Assembly (NCBI GenBank): GCA_913054055.1 | Contig: CAJXIT010000219.1 | Span: 1-6,154, forward strand | Length of the DNA: 6,154 nt | Origin: an uncultured Thalassolituus sp. | Lineage (GTDB): Bacteria; Pseudomonadota; Gammaproteobacteria; Pseudomonadales; Oceanobacteraceae | Reading direction: 5' to 3' | In this document: positions 1 to 5,511 of the stretch, piece after piece | Position numbering within the stretch: position 1 is the first letter of the stretch | How the letters are laid out: every line of letters starts with the position of its first letter | Position numbers and translations under genes: made by a program | The notes under the pieces: generated by a model | The model's database searches: none | The model's input: the letters and a program-made list of their open reading frames with translations, nothing else | What the model was told of the DNA's origin: nothing

Positions 1-1
1 A

Positions 2-487
2 AAAGATCATCCGGACTACCTTCAGAAAAAAATAGAACCTTGGTTAGAACCTAGCAATGCTCAGCGTACACGGCTGATTAAACACGCATGTCGAACCTTA
101 ATAAAACAAGGACATCAGCCCACATTAAATATGCTGGGGTTTAAGCCATTTAAGATAAATAATATAAAGCTTGAGCTTCAACAGAATACCATTAAATATG
201 GTGAAAAATTAAACTTTAACCTGTCGTTTGACGGCCCAGATTCAGGCCGTGACATGATTATCGACTATGCCATTCATTTTCAAAAAGCCAATGGCAGTTT
301 GGCTGCAAAGGTATTTAAGTGGAAAGTGACCAGCTTAAATAAAGACGCTAGCTTTAAAGGCAAAAAAGCACATGCCATTAAACCGGTGACAACTCGGAAA
401 TATTATAATGGCGAGCATTTGTTAGAAGTTTTAGTGAATGGCAAAAGCATTGCAACACAACCCTTCTTATTAGAAGGTGTGTTTTAA
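2..487 (+). CDS. DNA alkylation repair protein, AlkC-like (C-terminal part, 5' end outside window)
   Basis: The frame is open from base 2, giving 161 residues with the N-terminus off the window; the ATG at 131 is internal because the coding frame runs through it. Residues 1-46 are helical and end in the IKHACRTLIKQGHQPTLNMLGF-like stretch, which resembles the last helix of the HEAT-like repeat domain of AlkC/AlkD-type 3-methyladenine DNA glycosylases. The remainder is beta-rich, with IDYAIHFQKANG, KVFKWK, TTRKYYNGEH and LLEVLVNGK, and matches the Ig-like C-terminal domain found in AlkC proteins with an extra domain. Such enzymes excise cationic alkylated bases in the cytoplasm without flipping the base. 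The catalytic residues lie upstream of the window, so activity cannot be judged. The assignment to AlkC rather than another HEAT-repeat alkylation repair protein rests on the Ig-like tail and is recalled from family knowledge. The gene ends in TAA and converges on the methyltransferase gene. Confidence 0.8.
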   Translation, partial: KDHPDYLQKKIEPWLEPSNAQRTRLIKHACRTLIKQGHQPTLNMLGFKPFKINNIKLELQQNTIKYGEKLNFNLSFDGPDSGRDMIIDYAIHFQKANGSLAAKVFKWKVTSLNKDASFKGKKAHAIKPVTTRKYYNGEHLLEVLVNGKSIATQPFLLEGVF

Positions 488-621
488 CAGGATATTTTAT
501 TACATGAAGTGGCTTAAGTTTTTCTGTATTTAGCCGTTAAATAAAGTAAGGACGCGGGATAGAAAGGCCATAGGATAACCGGCCTGACAAATATTAATCC
601 AGCCCATAGGTATGGCTTAAT

Positions 622-714
622 ATGAACAGGGATGAACATAGGGAAATACTTGGGCTTCTAGCACATGATGGAATCATGGTTAATGGAAAAATGCCACGGG
701 AGCCCAAAATTTAA
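622..714 (+). CDS. possible 30-residue peptide or gene remnant (doubtful)
   Basis: An ATG at 622 opens a 30-codon frame ending in TAA at 712-714. It encodes a hydrophilic peptide beginning MNRDEHREILGLLAHDG and ending MPREPKI, and its composition looks protein-like. No good Shine-Dalgarno sequence precedes it, an in-frame stop lies at 607-609, and its last bases overlap the 3' end of the opposite-strand methyltransferase gene. It may be a small protein, the remnant of a lost gene, or chance. I recognise no family. Confidence 0.15.
   Translation: MNRDEHREILGLLAHDGIMVNGKMPREPKI
650..707. repeat. nested inverted repeats between convergent genes
   Basis: A 7-bp outer stem (TTGGGCT 650-656 with AGCCCAA 701-707) encloses a compact perfect hairpin, CATGAT-gga-ATCATG, at 664-678. 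It lies between the converging AlkC-like and methyltransferase genes, where a terminator is expected, but no T-run follows the outer stem on the + strand (AAAATTTAAAA), and on the - strand the next bases are GTATTTCCC. It may be a weak or Rho-assisted end signal. The rest of the 488-710 gap shows only short repeats (CCATAGG at 568-574 and again at 604-610) and no recognisable gene beyond the doubtful frame at 622. Confidence 0.35.
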
Positions 715-1316
715 AACCGCTTAGCCTTTTTTTTAAGTACTAATAAATGATTGTTGGCGGGCATATTATGGTTAGCAATGAGTGTTAATCCTGCGTTTTT
801 TGCCAGTGTTTTAATATCATCAATCTCCTTAATGCCTGCACGTTTATCAATGTCTGCTTTTAGCCAAACATCTAGTCTTGCATTGCCCTCACTGGTGAAA
901 CCGTTTTGGTTATACGGTCCGTATAAAAATACCATGGCACCTATATTTAGTAATGTTTTTAATTCTATAAACATATTTTGCATCACTTCCATTGAAACAA
1001 AGTGAATCACATTGGCGCTATAAACATGGTCTACCGAAAATAAAAGTGATGATCGCCAGTTAGGCATAGAAATGTCTAATTCTGTGGCAAGGGGCAATCG
1101 TTGTGATGCTTCTATCCACAAATTTGCGCCGTAAATGGCATCAAAGCGATCGGTGGCATGCCAGGTTAAATGTGGTAAGTTTTCAGCCATGTACACGGCA
1201 TGTTGCCCAGTGCCACAACCGATTTCTAATATGTGGCAAGGGTCTACTAAATAGTCTTTTATAACTTGCAGAATGGGGTCTTGATTACGCAGGCAGGGCT
1301 GGCTCACAGGTTTCAT
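711..1316 (-). CDS. DUF938 family SAM-dependent methyltransferase
   Basis: A 201-residue soluble protein with a class I Rossmann methyltransferase fold. The SAM-binding glycine motif is EIGCGTGQH at residues 31-39. An acidic motif II position follows at TWHATD (51-56), then the SANVIHF segment (100-106). The DUF938 signatures YGPYN (132-136), TSEGNARLD (141-149) and MPANN (185-189) are all present, and the length is normal for the family. The substrate of DUF938 proteins is not established, so only a SAM-dependent methyl transfer in the cytoplasm can be proposed. The start is supported by an AGGA nine bases upstream of the ATG at 1316. The gene is divergent from the short-chain dehydrogenase across 84 bases and convergent with the AlkC-like gene. 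No truncation or frameshift is visible; the C-terminus is basic (KKKAKRF). Confidence 0.9.
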   Translation of the reverse strand: MKPVSQPCLRNQDPILQVIKDYLVDPCHILEIGCGTGQHAVYMAENLPHLTWHATDRFDAIYGANLWIEASQRLPLATELDISMPNWRSSLLFSVDHVYSANVIHFVSMEVMQNMFIELKTLLNIGAMVFLYGPYNQNGFTSEGNARLDVWLKADIDKRAGIKEIDDIKTLAKNAGLTLIANHNMPANNHLLVLKKKAKRF

Positions 1317-1336
1317 TACTTATCATCCTATGCAGC

Positions 1337-1364
1337 TTGATAAATGTTATTAAACACCCATTAT
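1337..1364 (+). promoter_or_regulatory. predicted sigma70 promoter of the short-chain dehydrogenase gene
   Basis: TTGATA at 1337-1342 (5 of 6 consensus) is followed after 16 bases by CATTAT at 1359-1364 (4 of 6). Transcription would start near 1371, giving a leader of about 30 bases before the ATG at 1401. This placement argues against the upstream in-frame ATG at 1344, which would lie inside the promoter. Confidence 0.5.
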
Positions 1365-1400
1365 GTGGAGATTGAAATAAACAGCAAGGTAGGGGTGAAC

Positions 1401-2060
1401 ATGAGAGTAATGATAACCGGAGCAAATCGCGGAATTGGTTTGGCAATGGCAAAGCAATATGCCGATGCAGGTCATGAGATCATGGCCGTTTGCCGAGAAA
1501 GCTCTGACGAACTTGAGGCCATTGCAAGCAAGGTTATTACAGGAGTGGATTTAACCGATGATCAAGCTGTATCTGAGCTAACCCAGACGTTAAAGGGTTC
1601 TAAAATTGATGTTCTCATCAATAATGCTGGTTTATTCAAGAATGAAACATTAGGCCAGTTGGATGTTGATGCCATTCGTGATCAGTTTGAGGTAAATGCC
1701 ATTGCCCCGTTAAAAGTGACAGAGGCTCTGCTGCCAAACTTATCTGAGGGCAGCAAGGTGGCCAACATCACCAGTCGTATGGGCAGTATCGAAGATAATA
1801 CCAGCGGTGCTTATTATGGGTATCGCGCCAGTAAAGCGGCTTTGAATGCCTTTACTATGTCCCTGGCACAAGACTTAAAAGCTCAGGGCATTGCTGTATG
1901 TGTCCTGCATCCAGGTTTTGTTCAAACCAGAATGGTGGGCTTCAATGGCGACATTACTCCTGATCAGGCAGCCAGTGGTCTTATTGAACGCATTAATGAA
2001 TTGAGCCTAGAAAATACAGGTGGTTTTTGGCACTCAAATGGTTCAGCACTTCCTTGGTAG
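1401..2060 (+). CDS. short-chain dehydrogenase/reductase (SDR), sniffer/C-factor-like carbonyl reductase type
   Basis: A 219-residue classical SDR using NAD(P)H. The cofactor motif TGANRGIG is at residues 6-13, NNAG at 74-77, and the active-site tetrad is N99, S125 (in NITSR), Y141 and K145 (YRASK). The PG motif after strand 6 (HPGFVQT, 170-176) and the C-terminal GGFWHSNGSALPW are typical of the carbonyl reductase/sniffer-like subgroup. The substrate is unknown; reduction of a carbonyl compound is inferred from the family. An in-frame ATG exists at 1344, but the ATG at 1401 is preferred: it has an AGGGGT ribosome site six bases upstream, and the family begins directly with the first beta strand (MRVMITGANRG). 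The gene ends in TAG and is followed after about 100 bases by the slyD-like gene on the same strand, which appears to have its own promoter. Confidence 0.92.
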   Translation: MRVMITGANRGIGLAMAKQYADAGHEIMAVCRESSDELEAIASKVITGVDLTDDQAVSELTQTLKGSKIDVLINNAGLFKNETLGQLDVDAIRDQFEVNAIAPLKVTEALLPNLSEGSKVANITSRMGSIEDNTSGAYYGYRASKAALNAFTMSLAQDLKAQGIAVCVLHPGFVQTRMVGFNGDITPDQAASGLIERINELSLENTGGFWHSNGSALPW

Positions 2061-2107
2061 CGGATTGTTATCCGGCAAGTGAGATAGCCATTCTTTTCAC
2101 TTACAGA

Positions 2108-2124
2108 GCGGGTATAATGCCCGC
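2108..2124 (+). promoter_or_regulatory. perfect TATAAT -10 element embedded in a GC palindrome, upstream of slyD-like gene
   Basis: TATAAT at 2113-2118 is flanked by GCGGG (2108-2112) and CCCGC (2120-2124), a 5-bp inverted repeat around the -10 box. No good -35 is seen at 16-18 bases (TTCTTT at 2091-2096 is poor). Transcription would begin near 2125, about 38 bases before the ATG at 2163. Confidence 0.5.
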
Positions 2125-2162
2125 AACACCCATTTAACATGATTTGTAAAAGGCAGAGCATC

Positions 2163-2645
2163 ATGGCCATTAAAAAAGACGACGTTGTTTATTTTCATTA
2201 CACCCTTACGGATGAAACAGGCAACGCATTTGAAACCAGTACTAATTCACACCCTATGACCTTTTTATTTGGCCATAATAATATTTTGCCAGCTTTAGAA
2301 GCAGAGTTTGAAGGCAAGGCAGAAGGGGATCAGTTTCAAGTAACTTTACCACCAGAAAAATCGTATGGCATGCGTAACGAAGACGCCATTCAGCGTATCC
2401 CGATCAAGCACATTGCCACCAAGGGTAAGCTGGAAAAAGGCAAGGCGGTTAAAGTGCAAACAGATAAAGGCATGCGTGACGTCACTATCGTAAAAGTAGG
2501 TCGATTCAATGTGGACGTGGATACGAACCACCCATTAGCAGGCTATACACTGACATTTGATATCAGCGTTGAAACGGTTCGAGATGCAGAGCCGGAAGAG
2601 CTGTCTCATGGGCATGTACACGGCGAAGGCGGTCACCACCACTAA
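2163..2645 (+). CDS. slyD: FKBP-type peptidyl-prolyl cis-trans isomerase, SlyD-like
   Basis: A 160-residue cytoplasmic protein that catalyses prolyl cis-trans isomerisation and, in this family, acts as a chaperone and nickel/zinc-binding protein. It has the SlyD order. The first FKBP half runs over residues 1-68, with the conserved FLFGHNNILPALE and GDQFQVTLPPEKSYG. The insert-in-flap chaperone domain spans about 70-120. The closing FKBP strand is DTNHPLAGYTLTFDISV, followed by the histidine-rich tail HGHVHGEGGHHH (149-160), which would bind metal. It is shorter than the 196-residue E. coli SlyD because the Cys/His-rich extension is reduced and has no cysteine. The ATG at 2163 is chosen over the one at 2139: the family begins at MAIKKDDVV and the upstream ATG has no ribosome site, although the site for 2163 (AAGG about 10 bases upstream) is itself weak. 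The gene ends just before a long inverted repeat. Confidence 0.93.
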   Translation: MAIKKDDVVYFHYTLTDETGNAFETSTNSHPMTFLFGHNNILPALEAEFEGKAEGDQFQVTLPPEKSYGMRNEDAIQRIPIKHIATKGKLEKGKAVKVQTDKGMRDVTIVKVGRFNVDVDTNHPLAGYTLTFDISVETVRDAEPEELSHGHVHGEGGHHH

Positions 2646-2671
2646 GCTGGCTCACTCGCCCTAGCTTTGTT

Positions 2672-2730
2672 AAAAAATGATTTGGGAATCGTTATGTATA
2701 GTCATACACGCCTCACCCAAATCATTTTTT
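2672..2730. terminator. 15-bp perfect stem-loop, probable bidirectional terminator after slyD
   Basis: The left arm at 2672-2686 (AAAAAATGATTTGGG) and right arm at 2716-2730 (CCCAAATCATTTTTT) pair perfectly over 15 bp. The right arm ends in six Ts and the left begins with six As, so a U-tract would form on either strand. The 29-base loop is long for a terminator, but it contains its own hairpin, TGTAT-agtc-ATACA (2695-2708). It starts 26 bases after the slyD-like stop codon. A small palindromic repeat element is the alternative reading. Confidence 0.65.
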
Positions 2731-2781
2731 GCCTCACTAGGCCTTCGCCGCATACGCTTAGCAATATTTGATATAGCGGCG
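2731..2781. repeat. two further inverted repeats directly after the slyD terminator
   Basis: GCCT-cact-AGGC at 2731-2742 forms a small hairpin. It is followed by CGCCGC (2746-2751) pairing with GCGGCG (2776-2781), which extends by ATA/TAT across a one-base bulge. No coding frame is apparent here, and no T-run follows the second stem, so it does not look like a terminator. Confidence 0.4.
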
Positions 2782-2821
2782 TTAAAAAGACCAATAAAAA
2801 TCGTTCTTTAAAAACTTAAGC

Positions 2822-2899
2822 GCCTCATCTTACTGATGGGTTACGCTGCTCGTAAAACTCACGGCTACCCTATCCTACGTTTTGAACCATGTAAGAGGC
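2822..2899. repeat. degenerate palindromic repeat element (GATGGGTTACGC...CCTACG type)
   Basis: The core at 2835-2879 begins GATGGGTTACGCTGC and ends CTACCCTATCCTACG. These ends resemble the widespread intergenic palindrome of the form GATGGGTTACGC...AACCCATCCTACG seen in many gammaproteobacteria (recalled, not searched). GATGGGT (2835-2841) pairs with ACCC-t-ATC (2867-2874). The element is enclosed by an outer stem in which GCCT (2822-2825) and CTTAC (2829-2833) pair with GTAAG (2891-2895) and AGGC (2896-2899), leaving a 3-base bulge. A further perfect hairpin, GCAGG-cga-CCTGC, follows at 2905-2917. Mismatches in the core suggest an old, decayed copy. Confidence 0.45.
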
Positions 2900-2917
2900 T
2901 GCTTGCAGGCGACCTGC

Positions 2918-3059
2918 TATAAATTCAGACGACACTTTTTGTCATTCCCGTTTGCCGAAACCCAGAACCGCTTTATTTGCCAATCAGCCCCTCTTGTTTT
3001 CCATTATTAAAACCCACACACTCAGCTATTCATTTCAGTCGTCATTCATAATAAAAAAT
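2918..3059. other. upstream region of the HEPN gene, no clear ribosome site
   Basis: This stretch completes the roughly 410-base gene-free interval between slyD and the HEPN gene. It is low in G on the + strand and carries no long hairpin. The frame of the HEPN gene stays open upstream to 2895, but there is no ATG and no family similarity there. CATAAT at 3047-3052 could be a -10 box placed only seven bases before the ATG at 3060, with no convincing -35. Confidence 0.3.
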
Positions 3060-3731
3060 ATGTCCATTCAACAGACCCATAAAACCATCAAGCAAGCGTT
3101 AAAAGACAAGCGAGACGCTTTATCTGAGATGCACGCCACTCGCTTGCATCGTGCCACCAGTTGGTTAGGTTGCGCGGCTGAACAACAAGATGACATCGAT
3201 GTAAAATTGATTAGCCTATGGATAAGCTTTAACGCGTGTTACGCCATTGATGAGGGGGGAAGTGAGTCATTGGCTGAGCGCTTCGCATTTTTACGGTTTG
3301 TGGAAAAACTAGTGAAGCATGATACGGATAAAAAAATATACGCTATTTTATGGGAAACCTATTCAGGGCCAGTCAAAGCCATTATTAAAAACCCTTATGT
3401 ATTTCATGGCTTCTGGGCCGCTAAGCGCCGCGATCAAAATGATAGTTCATGGCAGGAAGAGTTTGACCGTTTGAGCGTGGCGGCACTGAATAATTTGAGT
3501 CGTCAACAAGTGCCCGAACTGTTAAGCATTGTTTTGGATCGTTTGTTCGTTTTGCGTAATCAATTACTGCACGGTGGCGCCACGTATGGCAGCCAAGTGA
3601 ACCGAGAACAGGTGCAAGATGGAGCTGATTTGCTGGGGGCGTTAATGCCAACGGTGATTGAAATCATGCTAACGGCATCAGACGAGGACTGGGGAGATAT
3701 TTATTACCCAGTTGTTAAGCCGGTTAGCTAG
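3060..3731 (+). CDS. HEPN-type protein of unknown role (RNxxxH motif)
   Basis: A 223-residue, mostly helical, soluble protein. The HEPN signature sits at residues 166-171 (RNQLLH, an R-x4-H motif), inside the highly conserved stretch RLFVLRNQLLHGGATYGSQVNR (161-182). Other conserved parts are LWISFNACYA (53-62) and the closing WGDIYYPVV (211-219). From memory, this matches a family of proteobacterial hypothetical proteins annotated only as HEPN domain-containing. In HEPN ribonucleases the R and H are catalytic and the fold dimerises; RNase activity here is inference. No nucleotidyltransferase (MNT) or other antitoxin partner lies next to it, unlike HEPN-MNT toxin-antitoxin pairs. The ATG at 3060 is chosen because family similarity begins at once (MSIQQTHKTIKQALKDKRD); the frame extends upstream only through weak starts such as the TTG at 2952. 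No Shine-Dalgarno is evident, so translation may be weak or leaderless. It is preceded by a repeat-rich region and followed by the desaturase. Confidence 0.8.
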   Translation: MSIQQTHKTIKQALKDKRDALSEMHATRLHRATSWLGCAAEQQDDIDVKLISLWISFNACYAIDEGGSESLAERFAFLRFVEKLVKHDTDKKIYAILWETYSGPVKAIIKNPYVFHGFWAAKRRDQNDSSWQEEFDRLSVAALNNLSRQQVPELLSIVLDRLFVLRNQLLHGGATYGSQVNREQVQDGADLLGALMPTVIEIMLTASDEDWGDIYYPVVKPVS

Positions 3732-3750
3732 CCTTATTGGTTTTAAAATT

Positions 3751-3791
3751 GAAACAAACTGTTCTATAAATGACCCTCTGTTTCACAGGGT
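3751..3791. repeat. two overlapping, competing hairpins after the HEPN gene
   Basis: GAAACA (3751-3756) can pair with TGTTTC (3779-3784). The overlapping ACCCTcTG (3773-3780) can pair with CAcAGGGT (3784-3791) around a TTT loop, with one C-C mismatch. Only ATTTAATAG follows, so terminator strength would be low. It may end HEPN transcription or lie in the desaturase leader. Confidence 0.3.
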
Positions 3792-3887
3792 ATTTAATAG
3801 GGTTTGAAGTGGCCTAATTATTCCAAAAGATCATGAATTCTAAAAGTTATGGTGTATGCTGTGTGGCACTTAGACTTAACCAGCATA

Positions 3888-3900
3888 GGGCCTAGCGCCC
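3888..3900 (+). other. small hairpin in the desaturase leader
   Basis: GGGC-ctagc-GCCC forms a 4-bp GC stem 16 bases before the desaturase ATG, just upstream of the GGA that could serve as ribosome site. No confident promoter was found between 3792 and 3887. Confidence 0.2.
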
Positions 3901-3916
3901 GATTCGGATAATAATA

Positions 3917-5041
3917 ATGAATGCAACCGAGCGACTAAAACTCGAGAAAAGCGAGTTGATTAAAAAATACGCAGAGCGAAACAATGGCTTTGCCATGTAT
4001 CAAATGCTATCTACTATGATTCCTTATTTTGCATTGTTTTACTTTGCCATTGAAAGCTTAAGCATTTCTTACTGGCTAACAGCAGGCTTAGTGTTCCTGC
4101 TTATTTTATGGATTATGCGTGTATTCATGATGATGCACGATGCCGGTCACGGTTGTTTATTTGTGACTCCCCGTCAAAATAGCATTGCTGGCTTTATCAT
4201 GGGGGTCATGTGTGGCGTACCAGAATATGTTTGGTCAAAACATCACGCTTATCACCACGCCACAAATGGTAATTGGAATAAATATCGAGGCCCATTAGCG
4301 GTTCTATCCAGCGAAGAGTATTCAGAGTTATCAGATAAGAAAAAGCGCTCCTATGTGAATGGACGTAATATCTTATTAGCCCCATTTGGTGGCTTTTTAT
4401 ATTTCATTTTTACCCCAAGGTTTACTTGGTTGAAAGGCAGCATTCAGTTTTTCTTCCATGCCATAAAAAGTAAATTAAGTGCTCCAAAAACCAGCTTCAC
4501 AGACATTGCCGACAGCTTTGAAACCAAGTTTTGGGCAGACTGGAAAGAATACTGTCACATGGCAGCCAACAATATTGTATTGATCAGTTTGATTGTATTT
4601 GGTTGCTGGTATTTTGGCATTGCACCTTTCATGACAATTTATATCATTGCTTTGTCGCTGGCAGGGGCGTTAGGCATAATCTTATTTACCATTCAGCATA
4701 ACTTCGAAGATTCTTATGCTACCGGTGATGAAGGCTGGGATTACAATACGGCGGCCATTGAAGGCACAAGTTACTTAGATTTGCCGCGTATTTTGCATTG
4801 GTTTACGGCTGATATTGGCTATCACCACATTCATCATTTGTCAGCGCGTATCCCTAATTATAAATTACGTGCTTGCCATGAAGAATACGAGCATCTCTTT
4901 AAAGAGGTGCCTACATTAAGACTGAAGGATGTATTGAAGTCGTTTAAATACATTTTATGGGATGAAGCCAGTGGTCGCATGATATCGGTTGACCAGTATA
5001 ATGAGCGTTATGCCGAACCTGAGTTGACTCAGGCTCAGTAA
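3917..5041 (+). CDS. membrane fatty acid desaturase (acyl-lipid type, PF00487 family)
   Basis: A 374-residue integral membrane di-iron enzyme that introduces a double bond into acyl chains using O2 and an electron donor. All histidine boxes are present: HDAGH (74-78), HHAYHH (109-114) and HHIHH (303-307, within the typical GYHHIHHLSARIPNYKL), plus QHNFE at 260-264. Hydrophobic segments at about 32-50, 53-73, 153-168, 218-236 and 238-258 fit the usual fold with the boxes on the cytoplasmic side. The boxes resemble bacterial and plastid-like omega-6/delta-12 desaturases more than the delta-9 acyl-CoA type, but regiospecificity cannot be read from motifs. A likely role is control of membrane fluidity. 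There is no cytochrome b5, ferredoxin or ferredoxin reductase domain and none next door, so electrons must come from elsewhere. The start has GGA nine bases upstream. The gene is monocistronic and closed by a strong terminator. Confidence 0.93.
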   Translation: MNATERLKLEKSELIKKYAERNNGFAMYQMLSTMIPYFALFYFAIESLSISYWLTAGLVFLLILWIMRVFMMMHDAGHGCLFVTPRQNSIAGFIMGVMCGVPEYVWSKHHAYHHATNGNWNKYRGPLAVLSSEEYSELSDKKKRSYVNGRNILLAPFGGFLYFIFTPRFTWLKGSIQFFFHAIKSKLSAPKTSFTDIADSFETKFWADWKEYCHMAANNIVLISLIVFGCWYFGIAPFMTIYIIALSLAGALGIILFTIQHNFEDSYATGDEGWDYNTAAIEGTSYLDLPRILHWFTADIGYHHIHHLSARIPNYKLRACHEEYEHLFKEVPTLRLKDVLKSFKYILWDEASGRMISVDQYNERYAEPELTQAQ

Positions 5042-5063
5042 TGACCTCTTCGGTATGACAACT

Positions 5064-5093
5064 AAAAAAGGCATTCATTTGAATGCCTTTTTT
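5064..5093. terminator. bidirectional intrinsic terminator between convergent genes
   Basis: AAAAAAGGCATTC (5064-5076), loop ATTT, then GAATGCCTTTTTT (5081-5093) form a 13-bp stem. Six As and six Ts at its edges give a U-tract in both directions. It serves the desaturase on the + strand and the small gene at 5120 on the - strand. Confidence 0.92.
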
Positions 5094-5119
5094 ATTTCAG
5101 TTGAAGTTATTTAAAACTA

Positions 5120-5449
5120 TTACTTTTCTTCTTCGTATTCTCTTAGTTCATGAAAGCTGTTTAATACTTGCTGAGTGGTCTCTAACTTTTTCATAAGATC
5201 AGTGAGCAGAGGCTCAAAAGCTGGGTCCTGCATGTCTTCGGGCAGGTTCTTTAAGTCTTGATCCAGTTCTTCCATGTAAGGTAAGAAACGAATCGCAACG
5301 GTTTTAAACAAGCTGTGTTTTGGAAATATGGCGCTGAAATTCCCTTTTTGTTCCTGTTTAAGATCTTCTAATATTTCATCTGCTTGAGCAGCAAAGGGAA
5401 CCATAACTTTTAGCGCTTCTTCAATGCGTTGATGAATGATATTGCTCAT
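5120..5449 (-). CDS. conserved-looking small helical protein of unknown function
   Basis: A 109-residue protein I do not recognise. It is predicted to be almost entirely alpha-helical and amphipathic, rich in Glu, Asp, Leu and Lys, with no cysteine or tryptophan, no signal peptide and no membrane segment. It ends in an acidic tail (REYEEEK). A central loop around residues 35-50 contains the aromatic, less charged part (NFSAIFPKHSLF). Coiled-coil-like spacing is seen at both ends, so a protein-protein interaction role is possible but unproven. The ATG at 5449 has a good AGGA ribosome site about six bases upstream. The gene follows the enoyl reductase-like gene on the same strand after 112 bases, but that gap holds its own predicted promoter, so it may be transcribed alone. 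It converges on the desaturase at the shared terminator. Confidence 0.75.
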   Translation of the reverse strand: MSNIIHQRIEEALKVMVPFAAQADEILEDLKQEQKGNFSAIFPKHSLFKTVAIRFLPYMEELDQDLKNLPEDMQDPAFEPLLTDLMKKLETTQQVLNSFHELREYEEEK

Positions 5450-5482
5450 AGGGTTCCTGATAATGGGGGACTGTTAAATATT

Positions 5483-5511
5483 AGAATACGGTATTTTGAT
5501 CTAAATACCAA
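5483..5511 (-). promoter_or_regulatory. predicted sigma70 promoter of the small helical-protein gene
   Basis: Read on the - strand, TTGGTA (5511-5506) lies exactly 17 bases before TATTCT (5488-5483); each box matches consensus at 4 of 6 positions. Transcription would start near 5476, leaving a leader of about 27 bases before the ATG at 5449. The -35 box overlaps an inverted repeat. Confidence 0.45.

Noticed and set aside
751..1005. 84-codon open frame on the + strand
   Set aside because: It lies wholly inside the DUF938 methyltransferase gene on the other strand, shows no family features and has no ribosome site.
1344..1400. N-terminal extension of the dehydrogenase from the ATG at 1344
   Set aside because: It would start inside the predicted promoter without a ribosome site, while the ATG at 1401 has a good one and matches the family start.
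2139..2162. Eight-residue extension of the SlyD-like protein from the ATG at 2139
   Set aside because: No ribosome site, and SlyD proteins begin at the MxIxKDxVV-like segment encoded from 2163.
1964..2170. 68-codon open frame on the - strand
   Set aside because: Antisense to the end of the dehydrogenase gene and the slyD promoter region; its composition is unlike a real protein and both overlapped genes are secure.
2346..2531. 61-codon open frame on the - strand
   Set aside because: Antisense shadow of the slyD-like gene.
2952..3059. N-terminal extension of the HEPN gene from a TTG at 2952
   Set aside because: The extra 36 residues show no family similarity, there is no ribosome site, and conserved sequence starts at the ATG at 3060.
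2646..3059. CRISPR array or tRNA in the repeat-rich gap
   Set aside because: The repeats are inverted and unequal with no regular spacers, and no cloverleaf or T-loop signature was found.
3421..3651. 76-codon open frame on the - strand
   Set aside because: Antisense shadow inside the HEPN gene, over its most conserved region.
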